Assembly: GCA_002373975.1 (NCBI GenBank)
Contig: DFKZ01000099.1
Location: 1 to 64,000 of the forward strand
Direction: 5' to 3'
Origin: Lachnospiraceae bacterium UBA3632
GTDB taxonomy: Bacteria > Bacillota > Clostridia > Lachnospirales > Lachnospiraceae
Length of the DNA: 64,000 nucleotides
A program made the position numbers and the translations under genes. How positions within the stretch are numbered: the first letter of the stretch is position 1; each line of letters opens with the position of its first letter. The notes beneath the pieces are model-generated. The model was not told the DNA's origin. It worked only from the letters and a program-made list of their open reading frames with translations, and ran no database searches. Positions 19,320-28,120 of the stretch are shown here, piece after piece.

Positions 19320-21102
19320 AAAAGAATTTAAAAAGATATTTGAGACCATAAGCCTTCTTTTTTCAACGGCAGGAAAGAAGTACCCGGGATTCTTTGTCGT
19401 ACAGATGATCAAGACTCTGGCAACTATCGGTCAACCATTTATCGCTATATTTGTATCACCACTTATCATTGACGAGATAGTGGGAGCAAGAGACCTTAAG
19501 AAGATGATCATTTATTCCGGGATAATTATTCTCGGAGAGGCGGTTTTCTCCCTGACCATCAATAAATGTGATACAGAGCTTAATAAGTATGGGGAGAAAT
19601 TAAGCAATTATTTTAATATCCTTATCGGAAAGCATTCAATGGAACTTGATTTTCAGCTTACCGAGGACAAAGCAGCCCTTGAGCAGATAGAAAAGGCGAG
19701 AACCGGAATGGACTGGTACTCAGGCGGAGTAAAGGGAGTAGCGGATCAGGTATTTCTGTTTATCGGAAATGTGTTTAAGATAATCGGATTCATAACCGTA
19801 ATAGCGCTCCACGCGCCACTCCTTTTAGCTGTTATGGCGGTATATGTGGCCGTCAATTCGTTTCTTGTTTCCAGGCAGAACAAGATCAGCCTTGAGGCTT
19901 TCGGTAAGCTGTCTAAGGTAAACAGGCTTTTCGGATACTTCGGCTGGAATATAGTCGATCCAAGATATGGAAAAGATGTAAGGCTTTACGAAGCGCAGGA
20001 GACTTTTGTGTCTGCATGGCAGAATAATACCGACAAGAGCAATAAGCACTGGAAATGGCAGGCGGATACGCAGTTTCCTTATGCGATGATGCTGGATCTT
20101 TTCTCAATCATAAGAAGTATATTTGCCTACTTCTACGTAGCGCTTTTGGCAATAAAAGGTTTTTACAGTGTCGGCATATTCAGCCAGCTTGTTGCTTCCG
20201 AGGGAGCCCTCGATGCAACCTTAGGCGGTCTTGTATGGAATATTACCGAGATAATAAAGAGATGTAATTACGCATACGAGTATGTGCTGTTTATGAATTA
20301 TCCGGCGGCTCTTCCGAAAGGGGATAAGCCTGTGGAGAAAAAGCCTCATGAAATAGAGTTCAGGCATGTTTCCTTCAGCTATCCCGGAACGGAGAGAAAG
20401 ATACTTGACGATATCAGTATAAAGATCGCTCCCGGCGAGCATCTTTCAATCGTAGGACTTAACGGCGCGGGAAAGACCACATTCATAAAGCTCCTTTGCA
20501 GGCTCTACGATCCGACCGAGGGTGAGATCCTTTTGGACGGGGTGAATATAAAAGAGTACGACTATAAGAAGTATATGGAGCAGTTTGCTCCTGTATTTCA
20601 GGATTTCAAGCTGTTTGCTCTCACTCTTTCGGATAATATCGTCTTTGACAAAGAGACGGATGAAGCGGAGAAAAAGCGCATTGCCGAGCTGACAGAGCTT
20701 GTGGGCCTTGAAGATTTCGTAAATAAACTTGATAAGGGTATGGATACAAATATTTTCAAGTTCTTTGACGAAGAGGGAATTGAGCCCTCCGGCGGCGAGC
20801 AGCAAAAGATAGCCATAGCAAGAGCCCTTTACAAGGATTCGCCGGTGGTTATCCTTGATGAGCCTACGGCAGCCCTCGACCCTGTTGCGGAGTATGATAT
20901 TTATCGACAGTTTAACACACTTGTGGGAGGACGAAGCGCGTTTTACATCTCTCACAGGCTTTCGAGCTGCAAGTTCTGTGATAAGATAGCCGTGTTCAGT
21001 GAGGGAAAGATCGCCGAGTACGGCACCCATGACGAGCTTGAGCGCATCCCCGGCGGTATTTATGCCGAAATGTTTGAGGCACAGGCAAAGTATTACAGGT
21101 GA
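19312..21102 (+). CDS. ABC exporter half-transporter, partner of the preceding gene
   Basis: A 596-residue half-transporter with membrane segments in the first ~320 residues and an ATPase domain with Walker A GLNGAGKTT at ~382 and Walker B VVILDEPTAALDP. The signature reads PSGGEQQK rather than LSGGQ; the partner has LSGGEKQK. Slightly different signatures in two adjacent half-transporters suit a heterodimer with two unequal ATP sites. The start is the ATG at 19312, overlapping the upstream stop, with GTG 19306 as an unlikely alternative. Both proteins carry a short insert before the signature (DDGVD and EEGIE). Confidence 0.86.
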   Translation: MNKKEFKKIFETISLLFSTAGKKYPGFFVVQMIKTLATIGQPFIAIFVSPLIIDEIVGARDLKKMIIYSGIIILGEAVFSLTINKCDTELNKYGEKLSNYFNILIGKHSMELDFQLTEDKAALEQIEKARTGMDWYSGGVKGVADQVFLFIGNVFKIIGFITVIALHAPLLLAVMAVYVAVNSFLVSRQNKISLEAFGKLSKVNRLFGYFGWNIVDPRYGKDVRLYEAQETFVSAWQNNTDKSNKHWKWQADTQFPYAMMLDLFSIIRSIFAYFYVALLAIKGFYSVGIFSQLVASEGALDATLGGLVWNITEIIKRCNYAYEYVLFMNYPAALPKGDKPVEKKPHEIEFRHVSFSYPGTERKILDDISIKIAPGEHLSIVGLNGAGKTTFIKLLCRLYDPTEGEILLDGVNIKEYDYKKYMEQFAPVFQDFKLFALTLSDNIVFDKETDEAEKKRIAELTELVGLEDFVNKLDKGMDTNIFKFFDEEGIEPSGGEQQKIAIARALYKDSPVVILDEPTAALDPVAEYDIYRQFNTLVGGRSAFYISHRLSSCKFCDKIAVFSEGKIAEYGTHDELERIPGGIYAEMFEAQAKYYR

Positions 21103-21163
21103 TCGGATTACTCAGGTAAATGGGCTTATGACCCTTGTGAATAATGTTTTACTTTATATAGTC

Positions 21164-21192
21164 AAAATGTGGTATAATGTATACCACATTTT
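21164..21192 (+). promoter_or_regulatory. Perfect 13-bp inverted repeat containing a -10 box
   Basis: AAAATGTGGTATA (21164-21176), loop ATG, TATACCACATTTT (21180-21192) is a perfect dyad followed by two more T (six in all). TATAAT at 21173-21178, preceded by TGG, sits inside it as an extended -10. It may be a terminator for the ABC pair, a promoter-operator for the HD-GYP gene, or both. Confidence 0.6.
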
Positions 21193-21231
21193 TTCTATAT
21201 ATTCAGAGTTTGTTATTTTCGGGAGACTGAG

Positions 21232-23469
21232 ATGATCAAGATCTTTAAAAAAGAATACGGCAGATTTAAAGCATATATTTACGATCAGTCCATAGATGTT
21301 AAGGACAGAGCCTTCATACTGTTTTCAACGGCAGTATTGCTTGCTTTGTTTGCGGCAATACCATGTGGGCTTATAATGCGTGAGCCTCTGATGGCCACGC
21401 TCGCCACGGCAGCAGGAACTTTGTTTTTTACGGTATATCTTGCTATCGCGGTAAGCACAGGTACCATAAAGCAGGCAAAGATAGTCATCTCGGTCATACT
21501 GGTGGCTCTGTTTCTGCCGGGAATGTTTTTTACCAACGGCGGAGTTTCCGGAGGGACACCCATCTGGCTGCTGCTGGGAACGATCTATATAGCTCTTATT
21601 CTGGACGGAACGCTTAAAGCAGTGATGCTGATAAGCGAGACGGTCATCATCACTGCCTGCTGGATAGTCGGATACTTTTTCCCGGAGCTTGTGACCGAGT
21701 ATTCCAGAGGCGGGAATTATTTCGATACCATCGCCGCTCTCTATATAGTAGGATCCATTATTTATGTCTGCATTTCCTTCCAGGGAACGCTGTTTAAGAG
21801 GGATGAAGAATCAAAGAACGCGAAGCGTCTGTTTGAACAGACAGCTATAGCTCTTGTAAGCGCTGTTGACGCAAAGGACAAATACACACATGGTCATTCT
21901 GCCAGAGTGGCAGAGTATGCCAGAAAGATAGCCGAACAGGCCGGAAAAAGCAAGATTGAGTGTGAAGAAATATACTATGTAGCGCTTTTACATGATGTGG
22001 GAAAGATAGCCATCCCGGAGGAGATCGTCAATAAAGTAGGGAAGCTGACAAGCGAAGAATACCGTATAATGCAGGACCATTCCGCATTTGGTGCTGAGAT
22101 CCTTCACAGTATCACCGAGTATCCCAATCTCAGCGTTGGTGCTCATTATCATCATGAAAGATATGACGGAAAAGGATATCCCGAAAAGCTTAAAGGTGAG
22201 GATATTCCCGAGATCGCCCGCATCATCGCCGTTGCAGATGCCTATGATGCCATGACATCAAAGAGAAGCTATCGTGATCCCATTCCCCAACAGAGCGTAA
22301 GGGAGGAGATAGTTAAAGGTGCGGGGACCCAGTTCGATCCAAGATTTGCCAAGATCATGCAGCATCTCATCGACCTTGATACAGAGTTTGAGATGCAGGA
22401 AAAGGATGAGGTAAAAGAGTTCTCCGGAAAGAATGAGGTCGTAAGCACCAAGTTCCGCGAGAATGTTTCCGAAGGAATCGTTATGAGCGACGAGGTCAGA
22501 CACATTTCATTTAAGTGCGGACCTCACGATAAATTCATCGAAGAATTTGAACCTGCGATGATCCTGTTTGATTCGCTGGACGGCCGCTATCATGATGAGG
22601 AGCGGGAAATAAAGAGCCTGAACTATTATGAATATGCAGTGGTATGGTTTGACGGCCGCTATGACGACAGCGGAGTAAGAAAGATAGAAGTCCAAAAGGA
22701 CATAAAGAGCAGAAGCTCGGCTGAATGGGTCGGAAATACTGACTACGAGGTTGAGGCCGTTAAGCAAAGCGACCATATCATGATAAAGATAAAGAGCGAA
22801 TTCCGTGATACCACAGTCACCGTCGCTCTGCCCGACAGCTCAAGGTTTGCTTATCTTGGATTCACGGGTGAAAACTGCCACTTCTTTGATTTTGATATCA
22901 TCAAGGATGATGGAGCGGTATCTGAGGATTATATCCCGAGGATCGCCGAAAAGGTTTCGTATATCGACGGACCGGAAGGCGACCTGCCCAACATCCAGAT
23001 CGACGGCTACAGAGCAGCAGCTACGGAAGGAGTCAGGATAGAGGATAAGATGAAGCTGACATTCCACACAAGGAGCCTCCCTACAGCACGACTTGTATGG
23101 CACTGCGCATTCATGGATATTTTCTATTCTGCCGATAAAAAGATCGGCGGAGAGGCTTACAGGGAGTATGCCCTTGTAAGACTTGACGGAGAGAGCTGGG
23201 ATGCCGGGGGAATAGCCGAGAACAAGCTTATCGTTAATATCAGTGATGAATTTGACGGATGGGAAGCGTGGAAGGAAAAGAACAAGAAGGGTGTTGATGT
23301 GACGGTTACCTTTGCCAGAGAGGGCAATAAAGTCACAACCTATACCGAAAATCAGGGAATCAGCATCAAGAATACCACCACCGTGCTGGATGACGGCGCG
23401 GACATATACGTGGCGCTCACCGGCGACCAGTGTACCGTAACAAATATAAGAATTGAGAAACAGGCTTAA
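21232..23469 (+). CDS. Membrane HD-GYP cyclic-di-GMP phosphodiesterase with beta-rich C-terminal half
   Basis: A 745-residue protein. Residues ~20-190 hold about five to six membrane segments with little extracytoplasmic loop. Residues ~205-390 are an HD-GYP domain: first His in THGHSARV (~220), HD at 254-255 (LLHDVGKI), the HYHHERYDGKGYP stretch with GYP at 315-317, then ADAYDAMTS. All metal and GYP residues are present, so hydrolysis of c-di-GMP is likely. From ~420 to the end are two tandem beta-sandwich-like regions of ~160 residues, each ending in a similar strand pattern (FAYLGFTGENCHFFDFDI and DIYVALTGDQCTVTNIRI). I do not recognise these; they may be ligand-sensing. A lipoprotein gene follows after 28 bp. 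Confidence 0.85.
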   Translation: MIKIFKKEYGRFKAYIYDQSIDVKDRAFILFSTAVLLALFAAIPCGLIMREPLMATLATAAGTLFFTVYLAIAVSTGTIKQAKIVISVILVALFLPGMFFTNGGVSGGTPIWLLLGTIYIALILDGTLKAVMLISETVIITACWIVGYFFPELVTEYSRGGNYFDTIAALYIVGSIIYVCISFQGTLFKRDEESKNAKRLFEQTAIALVSAVDAKDKYTHGHSARVAEYARKIAEQAGKSKIECEEIYYVALLHDVGKIAIPEEIVNKVGKLTSEEYRIMQDHSAFGAEILHSITEYPNLSVGAHYHHERYDGKGYPEKLKGEDIPEIARIIAVADAYDAMTSKRSYRDPIPQQSVREEIVKGAGTQFDPRFAKIMQHLIDLDTEFEMQEKDEVKEFSGKNEVVSTKFRENVSEGIVMSDEVRHISFKCGPHDKFIEEFEPAMILFDSLDGRYHDEEREIKSLNYYEYAVVWFDGRYDDSGVRKIEVQKDIKSRSSAEWVGNTDYEVEAVKQSDHIMIKIKSEFRDTTVTVALPDSSRFAYLGFTGENCHFFDFDIIKDDGAVSEDYIPRIAEKVSYIDGPEGDLPNIQIDGYRAAATEGVRIEDKMKLTFHTRSLPTARLVWHCAFMDIFYSADKKIGGEAYREYALVRLDGESWDAGGIAENKLIVNISDEFDGWEAWKEKNKKGVDVTVTFAREGNKVTTYTENQGISIKNTTTVLDDGADIYVALTGDQCTVTNIRIEKQA

Positions 23470-23497
23470 GAAAAGCATATCACGAAAGGAGATAAGA

Positions 23498-25048
23498 ATG
23501 AAGAAGAGACTGATAGGTGTATTACTTGCAGGTATGATGTTCCTTACAACGGGCTGCGCACAGATACAGGAGGTGGTAGATTCCTTCAGCAAGGAAGAGG
23601 AACCGATTGAGATTGAATATGAGGAAGAGCCGGAACCGATCATAGTAAATATGATCCGCTACAATATCACAAATGCTTATCCTTTTTCAGAGGAAAGAGC
23701 ATGGGTAGAGTGGCAGAAGCCTGATGAAACGACGGAAATCGGACTCATCGATAAAGAAGGAAATGTTTATTTCAGAACCACGGATTATGCATGGACGCAG
23801 GACAGCAGATACTTTTCAATCCAGGCCGGAGTTTCGTGGATCTATGCATCGGCCTCCGAACCGTATAAGATTCTCTTTGTGGATTCAGAGGGAAATGTGA
23901 CCGGGCAACTTGAAGGAGACGACACACAGACATTTGATGTTCTTTTCAGGCATAACAACAGATTCCTGATCCGGAAACACAATGTGGCTGATGACTGTGA
24001 TGAGTATTATATCGCTGATTCCACAGGCACTCAGGTTTCTGACTTTGTCATTGACGGAAGAGAATTCGAAGGTGTTAAGTTTGAGCAGATAACGGAAGGA
24101 TTTATTGAGATAATCGACGGCGAGACCGGAAGAGGATATATCGATCTTGATGCCGGAACATATGCTTTCTACAGAGCTCCTTACCAGGCAATCGGATATG
24201 CGTTTGTTCCAACATCGAACGGTGTATGGATCAAATTCAACAAAGAAAAGCTCGCAAAGGGCGTGTCAATCGGATTCGCACCCGAGGCGGTTCTTGAGAA
24301 TTTCGGCAACTGCACAAATGAGAATGATTTTTACGAGAATGACTGCCCGAATTATCCCGATGCTTTTACGACTCCCGAAGGAACCTTTGATGCCGCTATG
24401 ACCAAGAGCGGGATCATTTACGCAATAAGCGAAGACAGAAACTATGTCAGTGTTTACAATGTAGACGGAAGTACTGTAAAAGAGTCTGTGGAGATCGGAA
24501 CAAAGATAATCGACTATGAGATCTCTCCGGATAATGAAAATATAGTTTTCGGTTCTTATTTAAGAGACACTAATAAGTATTATGTATCAATAGTCACAAC
24601 GACAGGAGAAAGGCTTTATGAGCCCGCTATTGCCGGAGACTGGACAAATACCTCCTCGGTTACTATAAGTCATGACTTCGTGGCTGCAAACGATAAGGTA
24701 ATCACTCCCGACGGGCAGGTTCTCAACCTGGCAGAAGATGATCTCAGTGTCGTTCCCGATAACGTGTTCCTTGGAGATAAATCACCGATCAATTTCAAGT
24801 GGTTTATAATTTCGGAAGGTTTCCTCAATCTTAAATGCAAAAAGGGTGAGGAGAGAATCCCCGGATACGGCAAACTTGACGGAAGCGGAATACTCGATAT
24901 GATCACCGCCGAGGCGGGCGAGGGAGACGACCTGGAAGCCGGCGAGCAGTCCGGAATGGACATGGAAGAGGGCAAAACCACCATCACATATTATGATGAG
25001 GACGGGAATGAGGTAGGCACCGAGACGGTGACTGATGACGGTCAGTAA
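23498..25048 (+). CDS. Lipoprotein, possible beta-propeller
   Basis: A 516-residue secreted lipoprotein: a KKR head, hydrophobic core and lipobox-like TTGC with Cys20. The mature part begins with an acidic linker (EEPIEIEYEEEPEPI) and continues as repeated beta-rich units such as GLIDKEGNVYFRT, LFVDSEGNVTGQL and VYNVDGSTVKESVEIG, resembling WG/propeller-type repeats. It ends with an acidic tail. No catalytic motif is visible. The start is the ATG at 23498 after AAAGGAG. It probably shares a transcript with the HD-GYP gene and ends at a terminator, so it may work with that protein at the envelope. Confidence 0.75.
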   Translation: MKKRLIGVLLAGMMFLTTGCAQIQEVVDSFSKEEEPIEIEYEEEPEPIIVNMIRYNITNAYPFSEERAWVEWQKPDETTEIGLIDKEGNVYFRTTDYAWTQDSRYFSIQAGVSWIYASASEPYKILFVDSEGNVTGQLEGDDTQTFDVLFRHNNRFLIRKHNVADDCDEYYIADSTGTQVSDFVIDGREFEGVKFEQITEGFIEIIDGETGRGYIDLDAGTYAFYRAPYQAIGYAFVPTSNGVWIKFNKEKLAKGVSIGFAPEAVLENFGNCTNENDFYENDCPNYPDAFTTPEGTFDAAMTKSGIIYAISEDRNYVSVYNVDGSTVKESVEIGTKIIDYEISPDNENIVFGSYLRDTNKYYVSIVTTTGERLYEPAIAGDWTNTSSVTISHDFVAANDKVITPDGQVLNLAEDDLSVVPDNVFLGDKSPINFKWFIISEGFLNLKCKKGEERIPGYGKLDGSGILDMITAEAGEGDDLEAGEQSGMDMEEGKTTITYYDEDGNEVGTETVTDDGQ

Positions 25049-25080
25049 GACCTGACTAAAAACGCAACATATGACTAATT

Positions 25081-25118
25081 AAGGACAAGACTTAGGAAGT
25101 ATGGGTCTTGTCCTTTGT
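25081..25118 (+). terminator. Terminator after the lipoprotein gene
   Basis: AAGGACAAGAC (25081-25091) pairs perfectly with GTCTTGTCCTT (25105-25115), followed by a short T-rich tract. It separates the HD-GYP/lipoprotein unit from the start of the xylan locus. Confidence 0.7.
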
Positions 25119-25166
25119 GTTATATTTAGAAGCGGAATATTGAACCATACAGGGGAAGGTATGAGC

Positions 25167-26291
25167 ATGAAAACATATTACAGAAACGTGTTTGCCGAGA
25201 TCGGCATTCCCGAGGCAGATGTTAAAAAGCGCCTCGATGAGATAAAGGAAGATTTCTTCCACGGCCGCGATTCTTTCTATCACGAGACAGATGACGGCCT
25301 GGCTTACCTTGAGGATACAGGTAACTTTGATGCCCGCACGGAGGGCATGAGCTATGGCATGATGATGTGCGTCCAGCTGGGCATGAAGGAAGAATTCGAC
25401 CGCATCTGGAAATGGGCGCTCAAATACATGTATATGGAGGATGGCTTCAACAAAGGCTACTTCGCGTGGTCCTGTGGAACGGATGGAAAGCGTAATTCCG
25501 ACGGCCCTGCTCCCGACGGGGAAGAATTCTTTGTAATGTCGCTCTTTTTTGCAAGCCACCGATTTGGCGACGGAGTGGGAATCTACAATTACTCAGAGTG
25601 GGCAAAGAAGATACTTCACACCATGATACATCAGGGAGAGGACGGACCGGGTGCGCCGATGTTCAACAGAGAGAACCACCAGATACTCTTTGTTCCCGGT
25701 TCCGATCATACCGACCCTTCCTATCATCTTCCTCACTTCTATGAGCTTTGGAGCGAGTGGGCTTATGAGGAGGACAGGGAGTTCTGCAAAAAGGCTGCGG
25801 AGGTAAGCAGAAAGTACCTTTCGGTATGCTGCCATCCCGACACCGGCTTTTCGGCAGAATACGCCGAATTTGACGGATCTCCCATGTCAAGGCCGATCCC
25901 CTGGACAAAGGACAGACACGACTGGTTCTACAGCGATTCCTACAGAACGGTCGCAAACATCGGGCTGGATTATGAATGGTTCGGAAAAGACGAAGGCCAG
26001 ACTAAAGCTGCTTCCAATATCCAGCGTGCCCTTCTTTCCGATATGAGAAACGAGGATTATAAGATCTATGAGATAGACGGACGGGTGGCAGGTGAAAAGG
26101 CTCTCCATCCCTTCGGAATAACAGCCACAGTGGCACAGTCCGTGCTGGCATCGGAGCTCGATGATGTGGCAAAAGAATGGGTAAGAAGATTCTACGGAAT
26201 GCCCCTTCGCACAGGCGAGAGAAGATACTACGACAACTGCCTTTACATGTTTGCATTCCTGGCACTCAGCGGTAATTACAGAATATACTGA
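25167..26291 (+). CDS. GH8 reducing-end xylose-releasing exo-oligoxylanase (Rex)
   Basis: A 374-residue GH8 enzyme, close in length to the known Rex enzymes (~380). It cuts xylose from the reducing end of xylo-oligosaccharides. The GH8 acid motif is clear: NFDARTEGMSYGMMM, with Glu59 as the general acid. GYFAWSCGTDGKRNSDGPAPDGEEFF and the later DWFYSDSYRT segment are typical of this subgroup. There is no signal peptide, so it acts on imported oligosaccharides. Two in-frame ATGs exist, 25161 and 25167; the second is better spaced from GGGGAAGG. It heads a run of three co-directional enzyme genes (Rex, SGNH esterase, GH43). Confidence 0.9.
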   Translation: MKTYYRNVFAEIGIPEADVKKRLDEIKEDFFHGRDSFYHETDDGLAYLEDTGNFDARTEGMSYGMMMCVQLGMKEEFDRIWKWALKYMYMEDGFNKGYFAWSCGTDGKRNSDGPAPDGEEFFVMSLFFASHRFGDGVGIYNYSEWAKKILHTMIHQGEDGPGAPMFNRENHQILFVPGSDHTDPSYHLPHFYELWSEWAYEEDREFCKKAAEVSRKYLSVCCHPDTGFSAEYAEFDGSPMSRPIPWTKDRHDWFYSDSYRTVANIGLDYEWFGKDEGQTKAASNIQRALLSDMRNEDYKIYEIDGRVAGEKALHPFGITATVAQSVLASELDDVAKEWVRRFYGMPLRTGERRYYDNCLYMFAFLALSGNYRIY

Positions 26292-26357
26292 TGAGGCATC
26301 CGGGAAGCGGGCAGCACTTCCGATACCGGAAGATTGATTATCAGAAAGGGATTTAAA

Positions 26358-28097
26358 ATGGAAAACACAAGAGGACCGGTAGCTCCCAAGGACCCTACAG
26401 CAAAAAGACCTTTTTACTATGTGATGAAGAATAAGGAAGTCTGCGGACTGCCCCAGCCCGATGGCCGTGGGATACAGTTCATCTACGAGAGCGACGGAAG
26501 ACTCAAGGCGAGCGCCAAGTTCATAGGTAATCTCGAAGATGAAAAGATGATCGCGGAGCTTGATACCGTTGAGGGACTTAAGAAGCAGATCCACAGCATC
26601 GGCGTATCGGTAAAGAAAGCCGGTGAGCCCGTGAATGTGCACTTTGCATTTCAGATGTACGGGCACAAAGATCCCTACGGCTCCGGAACCATACTTGAGA
26701 TGGACCTTCCCTCGGACGGGATGGAGATGGTAATGCAGCTTGACCGCTTCGAGTGGTCGGATGACGACAATGTTCCGGGGCAGATACGCTTTGAATTTCC
26801 CGAAGGCGGAATGCAGGCCAAGGTTACCGTTGCATTTTACTTAAATGACGGGTATGTGGCACCTCCCCAGACGGAAGATAAGGACATAGATTTTGAAAGC
26901 CCCGCATACAAGAATATGATCGCCGATTCCCTTCTGCAGAAAGGTAATGTAAGCCGTATAAAAAGGGCAATCGAAAAGGCAAGAAATGGCGAGGAAGTCA
27001 CCTTTGCATTTATCGGTGGCTCCATCACCCAGGGCGCGGGAGCCATTCCTATCAACTCGGAATGCTATGCCTACAAGACATTCAAAGGCTTTTGTTCTAT
27101 CGCCGGAAAAGGGATAGATGAAAATATCAAATACGTAAAGGCCGGTGTGGGCGGCACACCTTCTGAGGTGGGAATACTCAGATACGAAAGAGATGTCACC
27201 GATTTCGGAAAGATATCACCGGACATCGTCGTTGTGGAGTTCGCTGTAAATGACGAAGGTGACGAGACCAAGGGAGAGTTCTATGATTCCCTTGTAAGGA
27301 AGATATACAACAGCCCTCAGAAGCCTGCAGTGATACTGCTCTTCTCGGTATTTGTTGACGGATACAATCTCGAGGACAGATTAAAATGCGTCGGAGAGGC
27401 ATATAACCTTCCAATGGTAAGTGTAAAGAAGGCTGTTTACGACAGATTTTACTTAAGCGAAGAGGATGGCGGGATCGTATCAAAAAGCCAGTATTTCTAT
27501 GATATGTTCCATCCCACAAATATTGGTCACGATATTATGGCCGACAGCCTTATAAACATCCTGAAATTGGCGGACAATGCTGCGGATGAGGCGGACCTTG
27601 ATATTACAGGTATCAAGCCACCCAAGGGCGGAGAGTTTGAGAATATCTATTTCGTGGACCGCGACAATATCGACAAGACACCGGCGGTGGTTAGCTACGA
27701 TATCGGTTCATTCACCGGGGATCAGGGCGAACTTCAGCGGGTAGAGAGAAATATGGATCTTGGAGGCACTCCCGAGTTCCCGGCACACTGGTTCTACGAC
27801 GGACAGGCAGAGGATGAAGCCGGAAGAAGCCGTGCAGTGTTCAAAGCAAGGATAAAAGCAAGTGCGCTCCTTGTGGCATATACCGACAGCGCGTCACCCG
27901 AAGTGGGAACCTGCGAGGTTTACGCAGACGGAGAAAAGAAGCTTACCATAGATCCGCACGTCATCGGATGGACGCATTGCAACGCTTATATAGTATTCAG
28001 GGGAGAACAGGCCAAGGAGAGAGACATCGAGATAAGGATCCCCGAAAAGGACAGAGATAAGAAATTCACATTCCTTGGTTTCGGAATTGTGGATTAA
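26358..28097 (+). CDS. SGNH/GDSL-family esterase, probable acetylxylan (oligosaccharide) esterase
   Basis: A 579-residue protein. An N-terminal beta domain (~1-190) precedes the SGNH hydrolase core: Ser222 in IGGSITQG, the block with Asn in FAVNDEGD, and Asp382/His385 in DMFHPTNIGH. A C-terminal beta-sandwich (~430-579) follows. The domain order resembles CE2-like and related acetyl esterases. It lacks a signal peptide. Position between Rex and GH43 points to removal of acetyl groups from imported xylo-oligosaccharides, which is an inference. The start is ATG 26358; an in-frame upstream ATT-type start at 26334 has no ribosome site. Confidence 0.82.
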   Translation: MENTRGPVAPKDPTAKRPFYYVMKNKEVCGLPQPDGRGIQFIYESDGRLKASAKFIGNLEDEKMIAELDTVEGLKKQIHSIGVSVKKAGEPVNVHFAFQMYGHKDPYGSGTILEMDLPSDGMEMVMQLDRFEWSDDDNVPGQIRFEFPEGGMQAKVTVAFYLNDGYVAPPQTEDKDIDFESPAYKNMIADSLLQKGNVSRIKRAIEKARNGEEVTFAFIGGSITQGAGAIPINSECYAYKTFKGFCSIAGKGIDENIKYVKAGVGGTPSEVGILRYERDVTDFGKISPDIVVVEFAVNDEGDETKGEFYDSLVRKIYNSPQKPAVILLFSVFVDGYNLEDRLKCVGEAYNLPMVSVKKAVYDRFYLSEEDGGIVSKSQYFYDMFHPTNIGHDIMADSLINILKLADNAADEADLDITGIKPPKGGEFENIYFVDRDNIDKTPAVVSYDIGSFTGDQGELQRVERNMDLGGTPEFPAHWFYDGQAEDEAGRSRAVFKARIKASALLVAYTDSASPEVGTCEVYADGEKKLTIDPHVIGWTHCNAYIVFRGEQAKERDIEIRIPEKDRDKKFTFLGFGIVD

Positions 28098-28120
28098 GTG
28101 ATGATTTAGAGAGCAGAGAG

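Noticed and set aside
17460..21102. Lantibiotic or peptide-export locus
   Set aside because: The two ABC half-transporters have no peptidase domain, and no precursor peptide or modification enzyme lies nearby.
25101..25160. Upstream extension of the GH8 Rex protein
   Set aside because: The extension would begin inside the terminator hairpin and has no ribosome site; ATG 25167 (or 25161) has one.
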